From positions 1 through 64,000 of the forward strand of contig NZ_JBDJAW010000039.1 of NCBI RefSeq assembly GCF_039649665.1: DNA of 64,000 nt. Direction: 5' to 3'. Each line of letters opens with the position of its first letter. Within the stretch, counting starts at the first letter, position 1. Positions 8,157 to 17,176 of this stretch are shown here, piece after piece. The position numbers were made by a program, and so were the translations under genes. The DNA is from Microbispora sp. ZYX-F-249. Lineage in GTDB: Bacteria > Actinomycetota > Actinomycetes > Streptosporangiales > Streptosporangiaceae. The notes below the pieces were generated by a model that saw only the letters and a list, made by a program, of their open reading frames with translations, searched no databases and had not been told where the DNA came from.

Positions 8157-9251
8157 TCAGCGGTCGCACATCGTGGTGACGAAGGCGTCGATCAGGTGCT
8201 GCCGATTGCCGGGCACGCCGGTGACGTAGACGGTGGCGGCGCGCCCGGCCCGGTCCCGGCCGCTGAACACCGCGGCCCCTGGCATATCGCCGGCGGCGAA
8301 GTAGGTGTAGCCGCAGCTCGTCTTCATCCGGGCCACGCCGTAGCCGTAGTGGGCGCCCGCGGGCCAGCCTTCCTGCTCGATCTTCACCGGCCGGGTCATC
8401 ATCGTGCTCAGCGGGGCCTTGCGCCAGAACCGGTTGAGGTCTTCGGGAGTGGAGACCAGGCCGCCGCTGGGGCCGAACTGGTAGGTGGGCAGCTGGTCGG
8501 TCAGGTCCACCTCACCGTCCTGCGGGTGGCCGGGGTGCACCCCATAGGTGTGGGCGTGCGGGCCGCGGATGCCGTAGTCGCCCTTGGCCGGCCAGTACGT
8601 GTCCCGCATCCCGTACGGCTTGAGGATCAGGTCCCGGCTCGCCTGGCGGAAGTCCTTGCCGGTCACCGCGGTCACGATCATGCCGAGGACCAGGTAGTTG
8701 GTGTTGGCGTAGGCGAAGGAGCCGCGGGGCGTGGGCTTGCGCGTCAGCGCCGCCTGGAGGAAATCCGGGAAGGGTTCCTTCCACTCGATTCCGTCGAGGA
8801 ACTCGGGCAGGCCGCTGGTCTGCTGCAGCAGCATCCGGACAGTGATCTTCCGGCCGTCGATCCCGGCGCCGTCGCCCGTGCCGCGCAGCACCCCGGGCAG
8901 GTAGCGCTCCACCCTGGCGTCCAAGTCGATCTTGCCTTGATCAACCAGTCGCAGCACGGTGGCGGCGATGATCGGCTTGCTCACACTGGCGATCCTGAAC
9001 CGGCCCCGGGGGCCGATCATCGGCTTCCCGCTCCCCCGCTGAGCGGTACCGGAGCGCCGGGTCACGCTCACCCCGCCGGGACTGCGCACCCGGCTCAACG
9101 CGCCCGCCATACCGTCAACGGTGGTGAGCACGTCAAGGCGGGACTGCGGCGAGGGAGCCGCGGTGGCGGCATAGGCGGGAAGGACAGGGGCGAGGACCAG
9201 GCACCCGGCGGCAAGAGAACCAGCGACAGCAGCAGCAGGCAACTTCGTCAT
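8157..9251 (-). CDS. Secreted serine hydrolase, beta-lactamase/DD-peptidase fold (copy 1)
   Basis: A 364-residue protein with a signal peptide (hydrophobic to about residue 28, AYAATA cleavage area) and the class C/R61-type fold. The nucleophile motif SVSK is at residues 89-92 and the YANTN motif (Y-x-N) follows in the middle. The third motif, normally H-x-G, reads A-A-G in FAAGDMPG. A cysteine just before it (TSCGY) and one near the C terminus (TTMCDR) could form a disulfide. Its likely setting is the cell surface, as a DD-carboxypeptidase or esterase-like enzyme. Two related genes follow at 10743 and 12397, separated by decayed DNA. Confidence 0.88.
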   Translation of the reverse strand: MTKLPAAAVAGSLAAGCLVLAPVLPAYAATAAPSPQSRLDVLTTVDGMAGALSRVRSPGGVSVTRRSGTAQRGSGKPMIGPRGRFRIASVSKPIIAATVLRLVDQGKIDLDARVERYLPGVLRGTGDGAGIDGRKITVRMLLQQTSGLPEFLDGIEWKEPFPDFLQAALTRKPTPRGSFAYANTNYLVLGMIVTAVTGKDFRQASRDLILKPYGMRDTYWPAKGDYGIRGPHAHTYGVHPGHPQDGEVDLTDQLPTYQFGPSGGLVSTPEDLNRFWRKAPLSTMMTRPVKIEQEGWPAGAHYGYGVARMKTSCGYTYFAAGDMPGAAVFSGRDRAGRAATVYVTGVPGNRQHLIDAFVTTMCDR

Positions 9252-9406
9252 GCATCCAATGTCTCGGGAATCTCACCCAAGATCAGTCACGCCTGCATGC
9301 CTGTGCGGGTGGGGTCTTCCCTACCATCGAGATGATCGCCAAGTGACGCATACGCTCACGCCACCTGCCTGGCGCACCTGAACGCCACTGTCCACCGCCG
9401 GTGGCG

Positions 9407-10096
9407 TCACTCGCGCAGTTTCGTTTCCTTTCCGCCCCTCGGTACCACCCCTGCCTGGCGGCCCTCGAAAACGCGTGCGGCCACGCTGTTGCCGACGATG
9501 ACCCGCCGGTGGGCGACGTTCATCAGCAGCCGCCCGTTGTCGAGCTGGATGCCGTGACCGGGGCCGGGGAGTGCAGCGCCCACTCGTAGTCAAAGCGGGC
9601 GAACAGGTCGTCGAGCACGCGCGGCCGACCCCAGGTGAGCCCGCCGTCGGTGCTGAAGATCACGTAGCAGGCTGCCGGTGTCGCCGGAGCAGGAGGTGTT
9701 CTCCGGCAGACGCTCCGACAGGTTGGAGAACAGGAACACCTCGCCCGTGGTGCGGTCGTGGACGAGCGCGGGGTTGCCCCAGGATTGCCCTTCGACCGAC
9801 GGCACCACGACCTGCGTCGGGCTCCACGTCCTGCCCTGGTCGGTGCTGCGCCGCAGCAGCAGGTCGCGCGGGCCCGCGTCGCAGACCTCGTGGCGGCCTT
9901 CGAAGGCGAGGATCGTGTCGTCCCGCAGCACGGTGAGCCCGTGCACGTGGTAGTTGGCCAGCGTTCCTGTCGAGGAGTCCCACAGGGTGGCCTCCTCGAA
10001 GAACGGCTCGGCCAGTCCGGTCGCGGCGGCCGGCGCGGCGGTGCCGGCGACGATTCCCAGCGTGAAGGCCCTGCGGCCGATGACGGGGTCGGTCAT
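9407..10096 (-). pseudogene. Exo-alpha-sialidase (GH33/BNR) gene, frameshifted and truncated
   Basis: The start at 10096 gives a Tat-like signal (GRRAFTLGIVAG) followed by a sialidase opening with an RDLLLRRSTDQGRTWSP Asp-box. The frame shifts near 9668 to IFSTDGGLTWGRPRVLDDLF, a second Asp-box, and shifts again near 9555 to HGIQLDNGRLLMNVAHRR. It then ends at 9407, after about 230 of the expected 370 or more residues. Two frameshifts plus loss of the catalytic C-terminal half make this a pseudogene. The intact enzyme would have released sialic acid or a related sugar outside the cell. Confidence 0.8.
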
Positions 10097-10235
10097 GTGG
10101 TGCTCCCGGGGTCGGTGAGGAGGTGGGGGGTCAGCGGTCCACGGCGCGGGCGGCTCCTCGACCTCGTCCGGTGCGCAGGGACCCAGGGGCGGGGCGGAGT
10201 GCGGCGGGCACAGCCCGCCCATCGCCAGGAGTGGT

Positions 10236-10425
10236 AGGTACCGATCAGCCGCTCGCTCACCGCCCGCTGCTGCTCACGGATCTCCTCCAGCTTCGCCCGG
10301 GCCTACTTCAGGTTGCCGGCCATCCGCTTGCACAGCATCTGCGCCGGATCATCACGCGCCCGCGCCTGAGCGACATGCACCAGGCACGCCAGCAACGCCA
10401 CCCGCTTGACCGGCTCATACCGGCC
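10236..10425 (-). pseudogene. Tn3-family transposase internal fragment
   Basis: Reading the minus strand gives RYEPVKRVALLACLVHVAQA, then RDDPAQMLCKRMAGNLK, a stop, and ARAKLEEIREQQRAVSERL. This matches the region after the DUF4158 domain of Tn3 transposases. An in-frame stop lies in the middle and neither flank continues the protein. It is opposite in orientation to the N-terminal fragment at 209-409. Confidence 0.7.
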
Positions 10426-10742
10426 GAGCGGTCAACATCTCCCCTTGCTGTTCGTCGCCGTTCCACGTGAGCTCCAGCAGGGACGGCAGGCGATCCGCGC
10501 ACGTGGCGGAGGACGTACCCGGCGTCATGTCGGAGCGTTTGACAGTCTGGAAACCTCGCCGTCGGACCTCGGCCCCGCACTTCGTACGCCTGTGCGGGGC
10601 GATGGCCGATCGCGGGGGCGGCGAGTGCCGTCGCGCCGGCGGTCAGAACGGCTTCCGCCGACTCCGGTCAGGGCCCTGCCCGTTCGTCAATGACGGAGGT
10701 CGAGGCCATGAGCGTGACGGAGCCCTTGTTTTCTCGCTGTTG
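10426..10742. other. Unassigned DNA between transposase remnant and hydrolase gene
   Basis: No frame on either strand shows a recognisable domain or a good ribosome-binding site. It is probably decayed mobile-element or flanking DNA. Confidence 0.4.
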
Positions 10743-11906
10743 TCAGTCCTTCGGGCAGAAGACCGCTTCGGCGGCCTTGACCAGAAGCGGATCCAGCGCC
10801 TGGTCGGTGTTGGGGACGGCCAGGGTGGCCGACAGGGCGAACTGCGTGCGGCCGTCACGTGAGACGAAGGTGACCGCGTTGAAGCCGGGGCCGCTGCCCT
10901 TGAGCGACATGATCGCCGGCTGGCCCCCGCACGGCAGTGCGGGCTGCGGCTGGCCGCCCCCGCCTTCGGACGGCTGCCCGGACGGCTGCGGCGCGCTTCT
11001 CGGTGGTCCCATGAGCACCTTCTTCAGTTCTTCGGGCAGCAGCCGGTTCTGGGCAAAGGCCCGCTGGAAGGCGCTGATGTCGTGTGCGGTGGAGATGACG
11101 CCGCCGGCGGCGTAGCCGTAGCTCATGTTGTGCCGGTCCACATCGCGCAGCTTGCCCGTGCTGTCGGGGAAGTAGCCGTGGCCGTGCGGGCCCTTGATGC
11201 CGCCGGGGAACGTGGTGGGCAGGTAGGAGTCGTCCATGCCGACGGGATCGAAGAGCCGCCGCTCGAACTCGGCGGCCACGGTGTGCTTGGTGTACCTCTC
11301 GATGATCAGGCCGAGCAGCATGTAGTTGGTGTTGGAGTAGGAGAACTTCTCTCCCGGTTCCTGGGTCCGGGGCAGAGTGCGGGTCTTCTTCACCAGCTCG
11401 ATCGGCGGGTAGTAGGTGGTGAAGTCGAAGGTGTCGACCACCTTGTCTTGAAAGAAGTCGGGGATGCCGGAGGTGTGCTGGACGAGCTGCTGCAGGGTGA
11501 TCTCGCTCGCGCGTTCCACCAGGTCCTTCTCGGCGACCTCCGGGAGCAGGTCGCTGAGCTTGTCGTCGAGCTTGAGCTTGCCCTCCTTGACCAGTTGCAG
11601 CACCACGACGCCGGTCATCTGCTTGGTCTGGGAGCCGACCCGGAAGCGTGCGCCGGTCGGGATCCTGCCGCCCTTGCCGTTCAGCAGGCGGGTGCCGGCC
11701 GAGCCCTTGCCGACGCGCTCGCCGTCGACGTAGACCTCGCCGATGGCACCCACCACCTCGGGCGTCTTGTCCAGTTCCTCCAGCGCCTGCTGCACATCCC
11801 CCAGACGGGGCCGGCTCGCGGCGGAGTCCGCCGCGGCGGGCAGAATACTCAGCGTCAGCATGGCGCAGGCCAGGCCGGCCAGGCCGGCCGCTGTTGCACG
11901 ATTCAC
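10743..11906 (-). CDS. Secreted serine hydrolase, beta-lactamase/DD-peptidase fold (copy 2)
   Basis: A 387-residue protein starting at GTG 11906, preceded by AAGGA. A signal peptide covers about residues 1-27 (LAGLACAMLTLSILPAAADS). The SQTK nucleophile motif is at residues 92-95 and FSYSNTNY supplies Y-x-N. The expected H-x-G position reads L-K-G before SGPGFNAVTF, so the third motif is atypical. A proline/glycine/glutamine-rich insert (QPSGQPSEGGGGQPQP) precedes a cysteine, and a second cysteine lies 4 residues from the C terminus (FCPKD). Over most of its length it is clearly paralogous to copy 3 (12397-13533), sharing the GDVQQA and VGAIGEVYVDG segments. Confidence 0.88.
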   Translation of the reverse strand: MNRATAAGLAGLACAMLTLSILPAAADSAASRPRLGDVQQALEELDKTPEVVGAIGEVYVDGERVGKGSAGTRLLNGKGGRIPTGARFRVGSQTKQMTGVVVLQLVKEGKLKLDDKLSDLLPEVAEKDLVERASEITLQQLVQHTSGIPDFFQDKVVDTFDFTTYYPPIELVKKTRTLPRTQEPGEKFSYSNTNYMLLGLIIERYTKHTVAAEFERRLFDPVGMDDSYLPTTFPGGIKGPHGHGYFPDSTGKLRDVDRHNMSYGYAAGGVISTAHDISAFQRAFAQNRLLPEELKKVLMGPPRSAPQPSGQPSEGGGGQPQPALPCGGQPAIMSLKGSGPGFNAVTFVSRDGRTQFALSATLAVPNTDQALDPLLVKAAEAVFCPKD

Positions 11907-12396
11907 GAAAAGAATCCTTTCTTGGGACCCGCGCACGAAGCCACCGGGTGGGATCGCCTCGCGCACGGCCGACGAGACCAACCCCATGGGTAGCCGGCGA
12001 ACCACCGGAACCGAGGGGGGCCGGGACAGGCGCGGCACGTAGCCCGCGCCTCGCCCCTGGAGGCGGGGGCGGGCTCGGGGAGCCCGGCGCTGATCTGTAG
12101 TTCGGCGCCGGGCCTTCATCGTGAGCGAGGGTCAGGCACTCCGAATCTCGGCTGCCTAGTGGAGCTCCCCCGGGCCGGGTGGGACCTCAACCGGCCCGTG
12201 GTCCCCGGGGCGCTTCGGTGCGGCGCTGCCACACCTTGTCAGGGGTATCGCCAGTCCACCTTGCGCTCGAGTGGCGTCGATGTGGGAGTCGAGCTGACGG
12301 TCGTCCCGGTCGAGGATCCCTCCGCCGGAGACCTGGCGGTTCGGTGGCCGCCGTCGCACAGCGAGCGGGTCGTCCCTCCGGAACGGCCGCCCGTCT
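11907..12396. other. Intergenic stretch between serine hydrolase copies 2 and 3
   Basis: About 490 bases. The part next to 11907 should hold the copy 2 promoter; the long frame that extends copy 2 upstream here is arginine/proline-rich shadow sequence. The remainder contains no supported gene on either strand. Confidence 0.5.
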
Positions 12397-13533
12397 CTAT
12401 GCCTGGGGGCAGAACACCGTTTTGGCCGCTTGCCGGGTGGCGTTGATCATGGCCTGACGTTCGCGGTCGGACATGGCCAGCGTGGTGGACACGGCGAACT
12501 GCATGCGGCCGTCGGCCGACGTGTAGGTGACGGAGTCGAACCCGGGGAAGCTACCCGCTACCGCGGGCGGGATCTCGGGCTTGCCGCCGCACATGCCGCC
12601 GGGCGGCAACGGGGACTGCCCCTCCGGCGGATCGATGATCACCTTCTGCAGCGACGCCGGCAGCAGCTTGCCTCGCCGGAAGGCGCGCTGGAAGGCGCTC
12701 ATGTCGTGCGCGGTGGACACCACACCCCCGGCGCCCAGCAGGTAACTGGCGTTGACCCGGTCGACGTCGCGCATCGTGCCCGTGTCGTCGGGGGCGTAGC
12801 CGTGCCCGTGCGGGCCGGTGATTCCCTGAGGAGGCGCGACAGGCAGGTAGGTGTCCCTCATCCCTAGTGGGGTGAACAGCCGCCGCGTGAACTCGGTCGC
12901 CAGGCTGCGGCCGGTCAATTTCTCGATGATCAGGCCGAGGAGGATGTAGTTGGTGTTGGAGTACTGGTAGGTCCCGATCTCGACGGTCCGGGACTTCTTC
13001 CGCGAGAGCGCCAGCAGGTCGGCCGGGCTGTAGCGGGTGGTGAAGTCGAACAGGCCCACCGGCATGTAGTCGGGAATGCCGCTGAGGTGCCGGAGCAGAT
13101 GCCGTACCGTGATCTCTCCCGCTCGCTCCACCTGGTTCTTCGTCACCACGTCCGGCAGGACGTCGGCGAGCGTGTCATCCAGACTGATCTTTCCTTCCTC
13201 GACCAGCTGCAGCAGCACCGTGGCCGTCATCTGCTTGGTCTGCGAGCCGATCCGGTAGCGGGCACTGGAGGGGATCTTGCCGCCCTTGCCGCCGAGCAGG
13301 CGGGAGCCGGCCGATCCCGTGCCGACGCGTTTGCCGTCGACGTACACCTCGCCGATGGCGCCGACGACGCCGGGAGTCCCGGCCAGGGTCTCCATGGCCT
13401 GCTGGACGTCGCCCACCAGCGGCTTGGTCGCAGTGGTTGTGGTGGCCGTGGCGGGCACCGCGGTGCCCAGCGTCAGGACCGCGCAGGACAGAGCGGCCGC
13501 CCGGGCCGCCCTTGAGAGTTCGCGTCGAATCAT
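12397..13533 (-). CDS. Secreted serine hydrolase, beta-lactamase/DD-peptidase fold (copy 3)
   Basis: A 378-residue paralogue of copy 2. The signal peptide ends near residue 30 (TAVPATATT), SQTK is at 97-100, and YQYSNTNYILLG holds the Y-x-N motif. The third motif position reads V-A-G in AVAGSFPGF rather than H-x-G. Cysteines in GGMCGGK and VFCPQA match positions in copy 2 and probably form a disulfide. It is divergent from the histidine kinase gene at 13680 with 146 bases between, so the two-component system may control it. Function: predicted cell-wall DD-peptidase or related esterase. Confidence 0.88.
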   Translation of the reverse strand: MIRRELSRAARAAALSCAVLTLGTAVPATATTTTATKPLVGDVQQAMETLAGTPGVVGAIGEVYVDGKRVGTGSAGSRLLGGKGGKIPSSARYRIGSQTKQMTATVLLQLVEEGKISLDDTLADVLPDVVTKNQVERAGEITVRHLLRHLSGIPDYMPVGLFDFTTRYSPADLLALSRKKSRTVEIGTYQYSNTNYILLGLIIEKLTGRSLATEFTRRLFTPLGMRDTYLPVAPPQGITGPHGHGYAPDDTGTMRDVDRVNASYLLGAGGVVSTAHDMSAFQRAFRRGKLLPASLQKVIIDPPEGQSPLPPGGMCGGKPEIPPAVAGSFPGFDSVTYTSADGRMQFAVSTTLAMSDRERQAMINATRQAAKTVFCPQA

Positions 13534-13590
13534 GTGATCACCTTGGTGGTCGCGCGGCGCTGCCCGCGTCTGGCGGCGGTCACATGAACG

Positions 13591-13669
13591 CGTCTGTCCG
13601 AGGATGTACGCGCGGGGCGGCGTATCCCTCCTGAGACAGACGTGACGGCACGCGAGCGGACTTTACACT
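13591..13669 (+). promoter_or_regulatory. Divergent control region before the histidine kinase gene
   Basis: CGTCTGT (13591-13597) and ACAGACG (13636-13642) form a 7-base inverted repeat. GTGACG (13642-13647) and TACACT (13664-13669), 16 bases apart, are a plausible kinase promoter giving a very short leader. The repeat could be a response-regulator site; this is inference from position. Confidence 0.35.
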
Positions 13670-13679
13670 TGCCAAAACC

Positions 13680-14957
13680 ATGACAAAGCACAGTGTGGCC
13701 GTCCTGCGCGGCTGGGTGCGCCGCGCGGCGGTGCAGGACACGGCCCTGGGGGCCGGGCTGCTGGCGGCCTGCGTGACGGTGAACCACCCGCAGGCCGCGG
13801 TGGCCGCCGCGCCCGGCGCCCATGGCATGGCCGGCCTGTGGGTGTGGTGGGGCATGACGGCGCTCATCGTGACCGGTGTCGCGCTGCGCCGGAGCCGGCC
13901 GCTGCCGATGCTGGCGCTGTGCACAGCGGCGGCGGGGGTGCACCTGGCCGCCAATGTGCCCCCGATGATCGCCGATCTGGGGGTGCTGATCGTGCTGTAC
14001 ACCGTCGCCGCCCGCACCACCCGGACCGTCTCCGCCGCGGTGCTGGCCGCCCTGCTGCTACTCGTCACGGCATGGAGTCTGTACCAGGGGCTCGCCGGTC
14101 TGCCGACCCCGGTCTTCCAGGTACGCCACGCCCAACCGCGCGGGCCCGAGCAGGCGACACGGGAGAACGGGCCGGTCGCCTGGAGCGGGGTGTTCGTCCT
14201 GGGCTCGGGGCTGGTGGCCGCCTGGGCGATCGGATCGAGCGCGCGCAGCCGCCGGGCCTACCTGGAACAGCTCCGCGAACGCGCCCGCGACCTGGAGCGC
14301 GAACGCGACCAGCAGGCGGCGCTGGCCGTGGCCGCCGAGCGCGGGCGGATCAGCCGGGAGATGCACGACGTCGTGGCGCATGGCCTGTCTCTGATCGTCA
14401 TCCAGGCGCAGGGCGCCGCTGCCGCGCTGGAGCACCGGCCCGCCGACACCCGCGCCGCCCTGGAGACCATCGTCACGACCGGGCGGGCCAGCCTGGCCGA
14501 CATGCGGCGGGCGCTCGGCGCGCTCGGCGAGGTGGACGACGCCTGGCATCCCCAGCCGGGGCTGGTCCAGCTCCCCGCTCTGCTGACCCGGGTACGGCGG
14601 GCGGGCACACCGGTGCGGCTGCGCGTGAGCGGTGTCCCCGCCACCCTGCCCGCCCCGGTGGACCTGACGGCATACCGGATCGTCCAGGAGGCGCTGACCA
14701 ACACCATGAAGCACGCCGGCGCCGGCGCGAGCGCCGACGTGGTCCTGACCTACGGCGACACGACAGTGAACATCGAGGTCACCGACGACGGGCAGGGCCC
14801 GCCACACGACCCGCGCCACGGCAACGGACTGCGCGGCATGCACGAGCGCGTGAAGCTGCTCGGCGGCACCCTCCGCACCGGGCCGGTGGCCCGGGGCGGC
14901 TTCACCGTGCGGGCGTCACTGCCGGTGGACGAGCCGGCCGACGGGCCACGCGCATGA
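13680..14957 (+). CDS. NarL-type sensor histidine kinase
   Basis: A 425-residue membrane kinase. Several hydrophobic segments occupy about residues 15-200, followed by a short coiled coil (LEQLRERARDLERERDQQ), the HisKA_3 motif REMHDVVAHGLS with phospho-acceptor His229, and a HATPase domain (N-box ALTNTMKHAGAGA, G-box DDGQGPP and GNGLRGMHERV). It should phosphorylate the response regulator encoded 4 bases back in the overlapping next gene. No extracellular sensor domain is visible, so sensing is probably within the membrane, as in DesK/LiaS-like kinases. Confidence 0.93.
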   Translation: MTKHSVAVLRGWVRRAAVQDTALGAGLLAACVTVNHPQAAVAAAPGAHGMAGLWVWWGMTALIVTGVALRRSRPLPMLALCTAAAGVHLAANVPPMIADLGVLIVLYTVAARTTRTVSAAVLAALLLLVTAWSLYQGLAGLPTPVFQVRHAQPRGPEQATRENGPVAWSGVFVLGSGLVAAWAIGSSARSRRAYLEQLRERARDLERERDQQAALAVAAERGRISREMHDVVAHGLSLIVIQAQGAAAALEHRPADTRAALETIVTTGRASLADMRRALGALGEVDDAWHPQPGLVQLPALLTRVRRAGTPVRLRVSGVPATLPAPVDLTAYRIVQEALTNTMKHAGAGASADVVLTYGDTTVNIEVTDDGQGPPHDPRHGNGLRGMHERVKLLGGTLRTGPVARGGFTVRASLPVDEPADGPRA

Positions 14958-15628
14958 TCCGCGTCCTGCTCGCCGACGACCAGGCCCTGGTCCGCACCGG
15001 CTTCCGCATGATCCTGGAGAACGCTCCCGACATGGAGGTGGTCGGCGAGGCCGGCGACGGCGCCCAGGCGGCCGTGATGGCGCGCGAGCTGCGGCCGGAC
15101 ATCGTGCTGATGGACGTGCGCATGCCGGAGGTGGACGGCGTCGAGGCGACCCGCCGCATCTGCACCACCGCCCAGGACGGTTCCGGAACGCCCGTCCGGA
15201 TTCTGATGCTGACGACCTTCGACCTCGACGAATACGTCTACGCCGCCCTCCACGCCGGCGCGAGCGGCTTCCTGCTCAAAGACACCCTCGCGCCCGATCT
15301 GCTGTCGGCCATCCGCGTGGTCGCCCGCGGCGACGCGGTCGTCGCGCCCAGCGTGACCCGCCGGCTCCTCGAACGCTACGTCGGCACCGGCCCCCAGCCG
15401 GCCACATCCGCCACCCGTCCCGACGCCCTGACCGAACGCGAACGCGAAGTGCTCGCGCTCATCGCCCGCGGCCTGTCCAACAGCGAGATCGCCGGCCTCC
15501 TTCACCTCACCGAGGGCACCGTCAAGACGCACGTCAGCCGGATTCTGTCCAAGCTCGGCCTGCGCGACAGGGTCCAGGCCGTGGTGTACGCCTACGAATC
15601 CGGCGTGGTACGCCCGGGAGCCGGCTGA
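14954..15628 (+). CDS. NarL/FixJ-type response regulator
   Basis: A 224-residue regulator. The receiver domain (residues 1-120) has the acidic pair D8/D9, phospho-acceptor D54 in VLMDVRMPEVDG, the LTTFD threonine and the LLKD lysine. A LuxR-type helix-turn-helix (LTEREREVLALIARGLSNSEIAGLLHLTEGTVKTHVSRIL) follows. The start ATG overlaps the kinase stop (ATGA), so the pair is translationally coupled. Likely targets, by proximity, are itself and the divergent serine hydrolase genes. Confidence 0.95.
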   Translation: MIRVLLADDQALVRTGFRMILENAPDMEVVGEAGDGAQAAVMARELRPDIVLMDVRMPEVDGVEATRRICTTAQDGSGTPVRILMLTTFDLDEYVYAALHAGASGFLLKDTLAPDLLSAIRVVARGDAVVAPSVTRRLLERYVGTGPQPATSATRPDALTEREREVLALIARGLSNSEIAGLLHLTEGTVKTHVSRILSKLGLRDRVQAVVYAYESGVVRPGAG

Positions 15629-15889
15629 ACCGTGAGCGGGACAGGACGACCGAGCGGCGCGGCAGGCCACACCTGGGGCTTCAGCCGTGGGCGGCGTGGC
15701 GCTCCAGGACACGTACACGTCGGCCTCGCCGACACCAGGGAACGACCGGGCGGCAGCGCGGCCAGCACGCGGGGATTGGCGCGCACCGACGGCCAGGCAT
15801 AGCCCTCCCAGCGGTGCGAGGACCACCCGCCGTCACGCCCCGATGTGGTGGTCTGCCACTGGGACTCCTGCACGAGTTGGGGCCTGCAG

Positions 15890-16020
15890 GTGGCCGACTA
15901 CGCTCTGCGCGCCGACCGGCACGGGGTCCTCGACGACGACGTCTCCCCGCTGTCGCCGCTCCGCCACGCTCACATCGACATGCTGGGCCGTTACTCCTTC
16001 GCCACCCTGCCTGCCGGGGC
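15890..16020 (+). pseudogene. Tn3-family transposase C-terminal fragment
   Basis: The frame reads VADYALRADRHGVLDDDVSP and then LSPLRHAHIDMLGRYSF, the hallmark end of Tn3 transposases (D-D-x-x-x-L-S-P, then H-x-N-x-L-G-R-Y-S-F in the family). The usual LRPLRDP tail is lost and no upstream catalytic core is present. It is another piece of the element type seen at 209-409 and 10236-10425. Confidence 0.7.
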
Positions 16021-16252
16021 TGGGCCGACAGCAGTGCATCGATGTTCGAAGACGAAGCACACCCGCTCGGCAGAGTACCGACGATAGAGGGTGTTGCTGC
16101 ACTTTCAGCCTCGTTGTTGTCAGTGCCAACTGTGCGACGCTCTGCGATTTCATGTCGCGCAGTGGGTGAGGGTTGCCGGGTAGGCGGTGTCTCCAGGCGG
16201 GTGCAGGAAACGGTGCTCTCGCTGCGGCGGGTGGTCTTGCGCCGGGTGCGAG

Positions 16253-16276
16253 GTCCTACGACCAATGGCGTAGGAC
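16253..16276. promoter_or_regulatory. Perfect 8-bp inverted repeat upstream of COG2085 gene
   Basis: GTCCTACG (16253-16260) and CGTAGGAC (16269-16276) are perfectly complementary across an 8-base spacer, 55 bases before ATG 16332. Position and symmetry suggest a repressor operator; the cognate regulator is unknown. Confidence 0.5.
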
Positions 16277-16331
16277 ATACCCGGCTGTGGCCTGAGGCGG
16301 CGGCGGGCGAGACCGCCATAGCGTCAACGCC

Positions 16332-16982
16332 ATGAAGATCGGAATTCTTGGAACGGGCAACGTAGGACGGGCACTGGCCGCCGGCTGGACCGGTGCGGGC
16401 CATGACGTCGTCCTGGGATCGCGGCGGTCGGACGACACCCAGTTGCGGGCGGAACTGGCGGCCACGCTCGGAGAGGGCGTACCGGTCGCGGACCCGCTCT
16501 CAGCCGTCGTGGGCGCGGAGGTGGTGGTCAACGCGACACCCGGCACAGCCTCCGTGCCGCTGCTCGCCGAGATAGGCGCCCCGGCCCTGGCGGGGAAGGT
16601 GCTGCTCGACGTGTCGGTCGGTTTCACCGAGGACGGCGCGCTCTCCCACCCTGGAGAGAGCCTCGGCGAGGAGATCCAGCGAACGTTTCCGGACACGATG
16701 GTCGTCAAGACGCTCTGCACCATCGACGCACGGCTCATGGGTACGCCTGACTCGTTGGAGGGCCCGAGCACGGTCTTCCTCTCAGGGGATGACGGCGAGG
16801 CCAAACGCACGGTCGGCGGGCTCTTGAATGACCTGGGCTGGCCCACGGAGTCGCTGCTCGATCTGGGAGGCATCACCACGGCTCGGGGCCAGGAGCATTA
16901 CAGCCTGCTCTTCCTGGGCATCGCCGGCGCCATCGGCTCGTACGGTTTCGGGATACGGGTGGTGGCTCCGTCCCGGGGCTAG
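16332..16982 (+). CDS. COG2085 NADP-dependent oxidoreductase-like protein
   Basis: A 216-residue protein of the F420:NADP oxidoreductase-like family. It opens with the Rossmann motif GILGTGNVGRALAAGW (residues 3-18) followed by an NADP-preferring GSRRSDD turn, and retains the VVNATPGTASV and VVKTLCTIDARLM segments. Whether it uses F420 or another acceptor cannot be read from sequence. It is the intact relative of the frameshifted gene at 2985-3592. It is isolated, with an inverted repeat upstream and transposase remnants on both sides. Confidence 0.85.
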   Translation: MKIGILGTGNVGRALAAGWTGAGHDVVLGSRRSDDTQLRAELAATLGEGVPVADPLSAVVGAEVVVNATPGTASVPLLAEIGAPALAGKVLLDVSVGFTEDGALSHPGESLGEEIQRTFPDTMVVKTLCTIDARLMGTPDSLEGPSTVFLSGDDGEAKRTVGGLLNDLGWPTESLLDLGGITTARGQEHYSLLFLGIAGAIGSYGFGIRVVAPSRG

Positions 16983-17176
16983 GTGGCAGTCTTCAGATCT
17001 TGGATCGTTAGCTCCCGTAGGTGGATTGGCGATATGACCGCGCATGGGCCGGTCCGCGCTTCCAAAAGTCCGCGCGCAACAGCGTGAGGGAGCGCCGATA
17101 TGGCCGGGGCATGGGAAGGGTCTTTCCGAGGGATGGATCGAGGTTGCTCACGGACAGGTACCCGGCTGAGGCTTCA

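Larger units (their letters stand above)
15629..16331. other. Remnant-bearing intergenic region
   Basis: About 700 bases without an intact gene. It contains the Tn3 transposase tail at 15890-16020 and an inverted repeat at 16253-16276. The first 200 bases look like decayed coding sequence on the minus strand that I could not identify. Confidence 0.5.

Noticed and set aside
10308..10693. Small overlapping frames near the second Tn3 fragment as a resolvase gene.
   Set aside because: No serine-recombinase motif or resolvase fold signature could be found on either strand.
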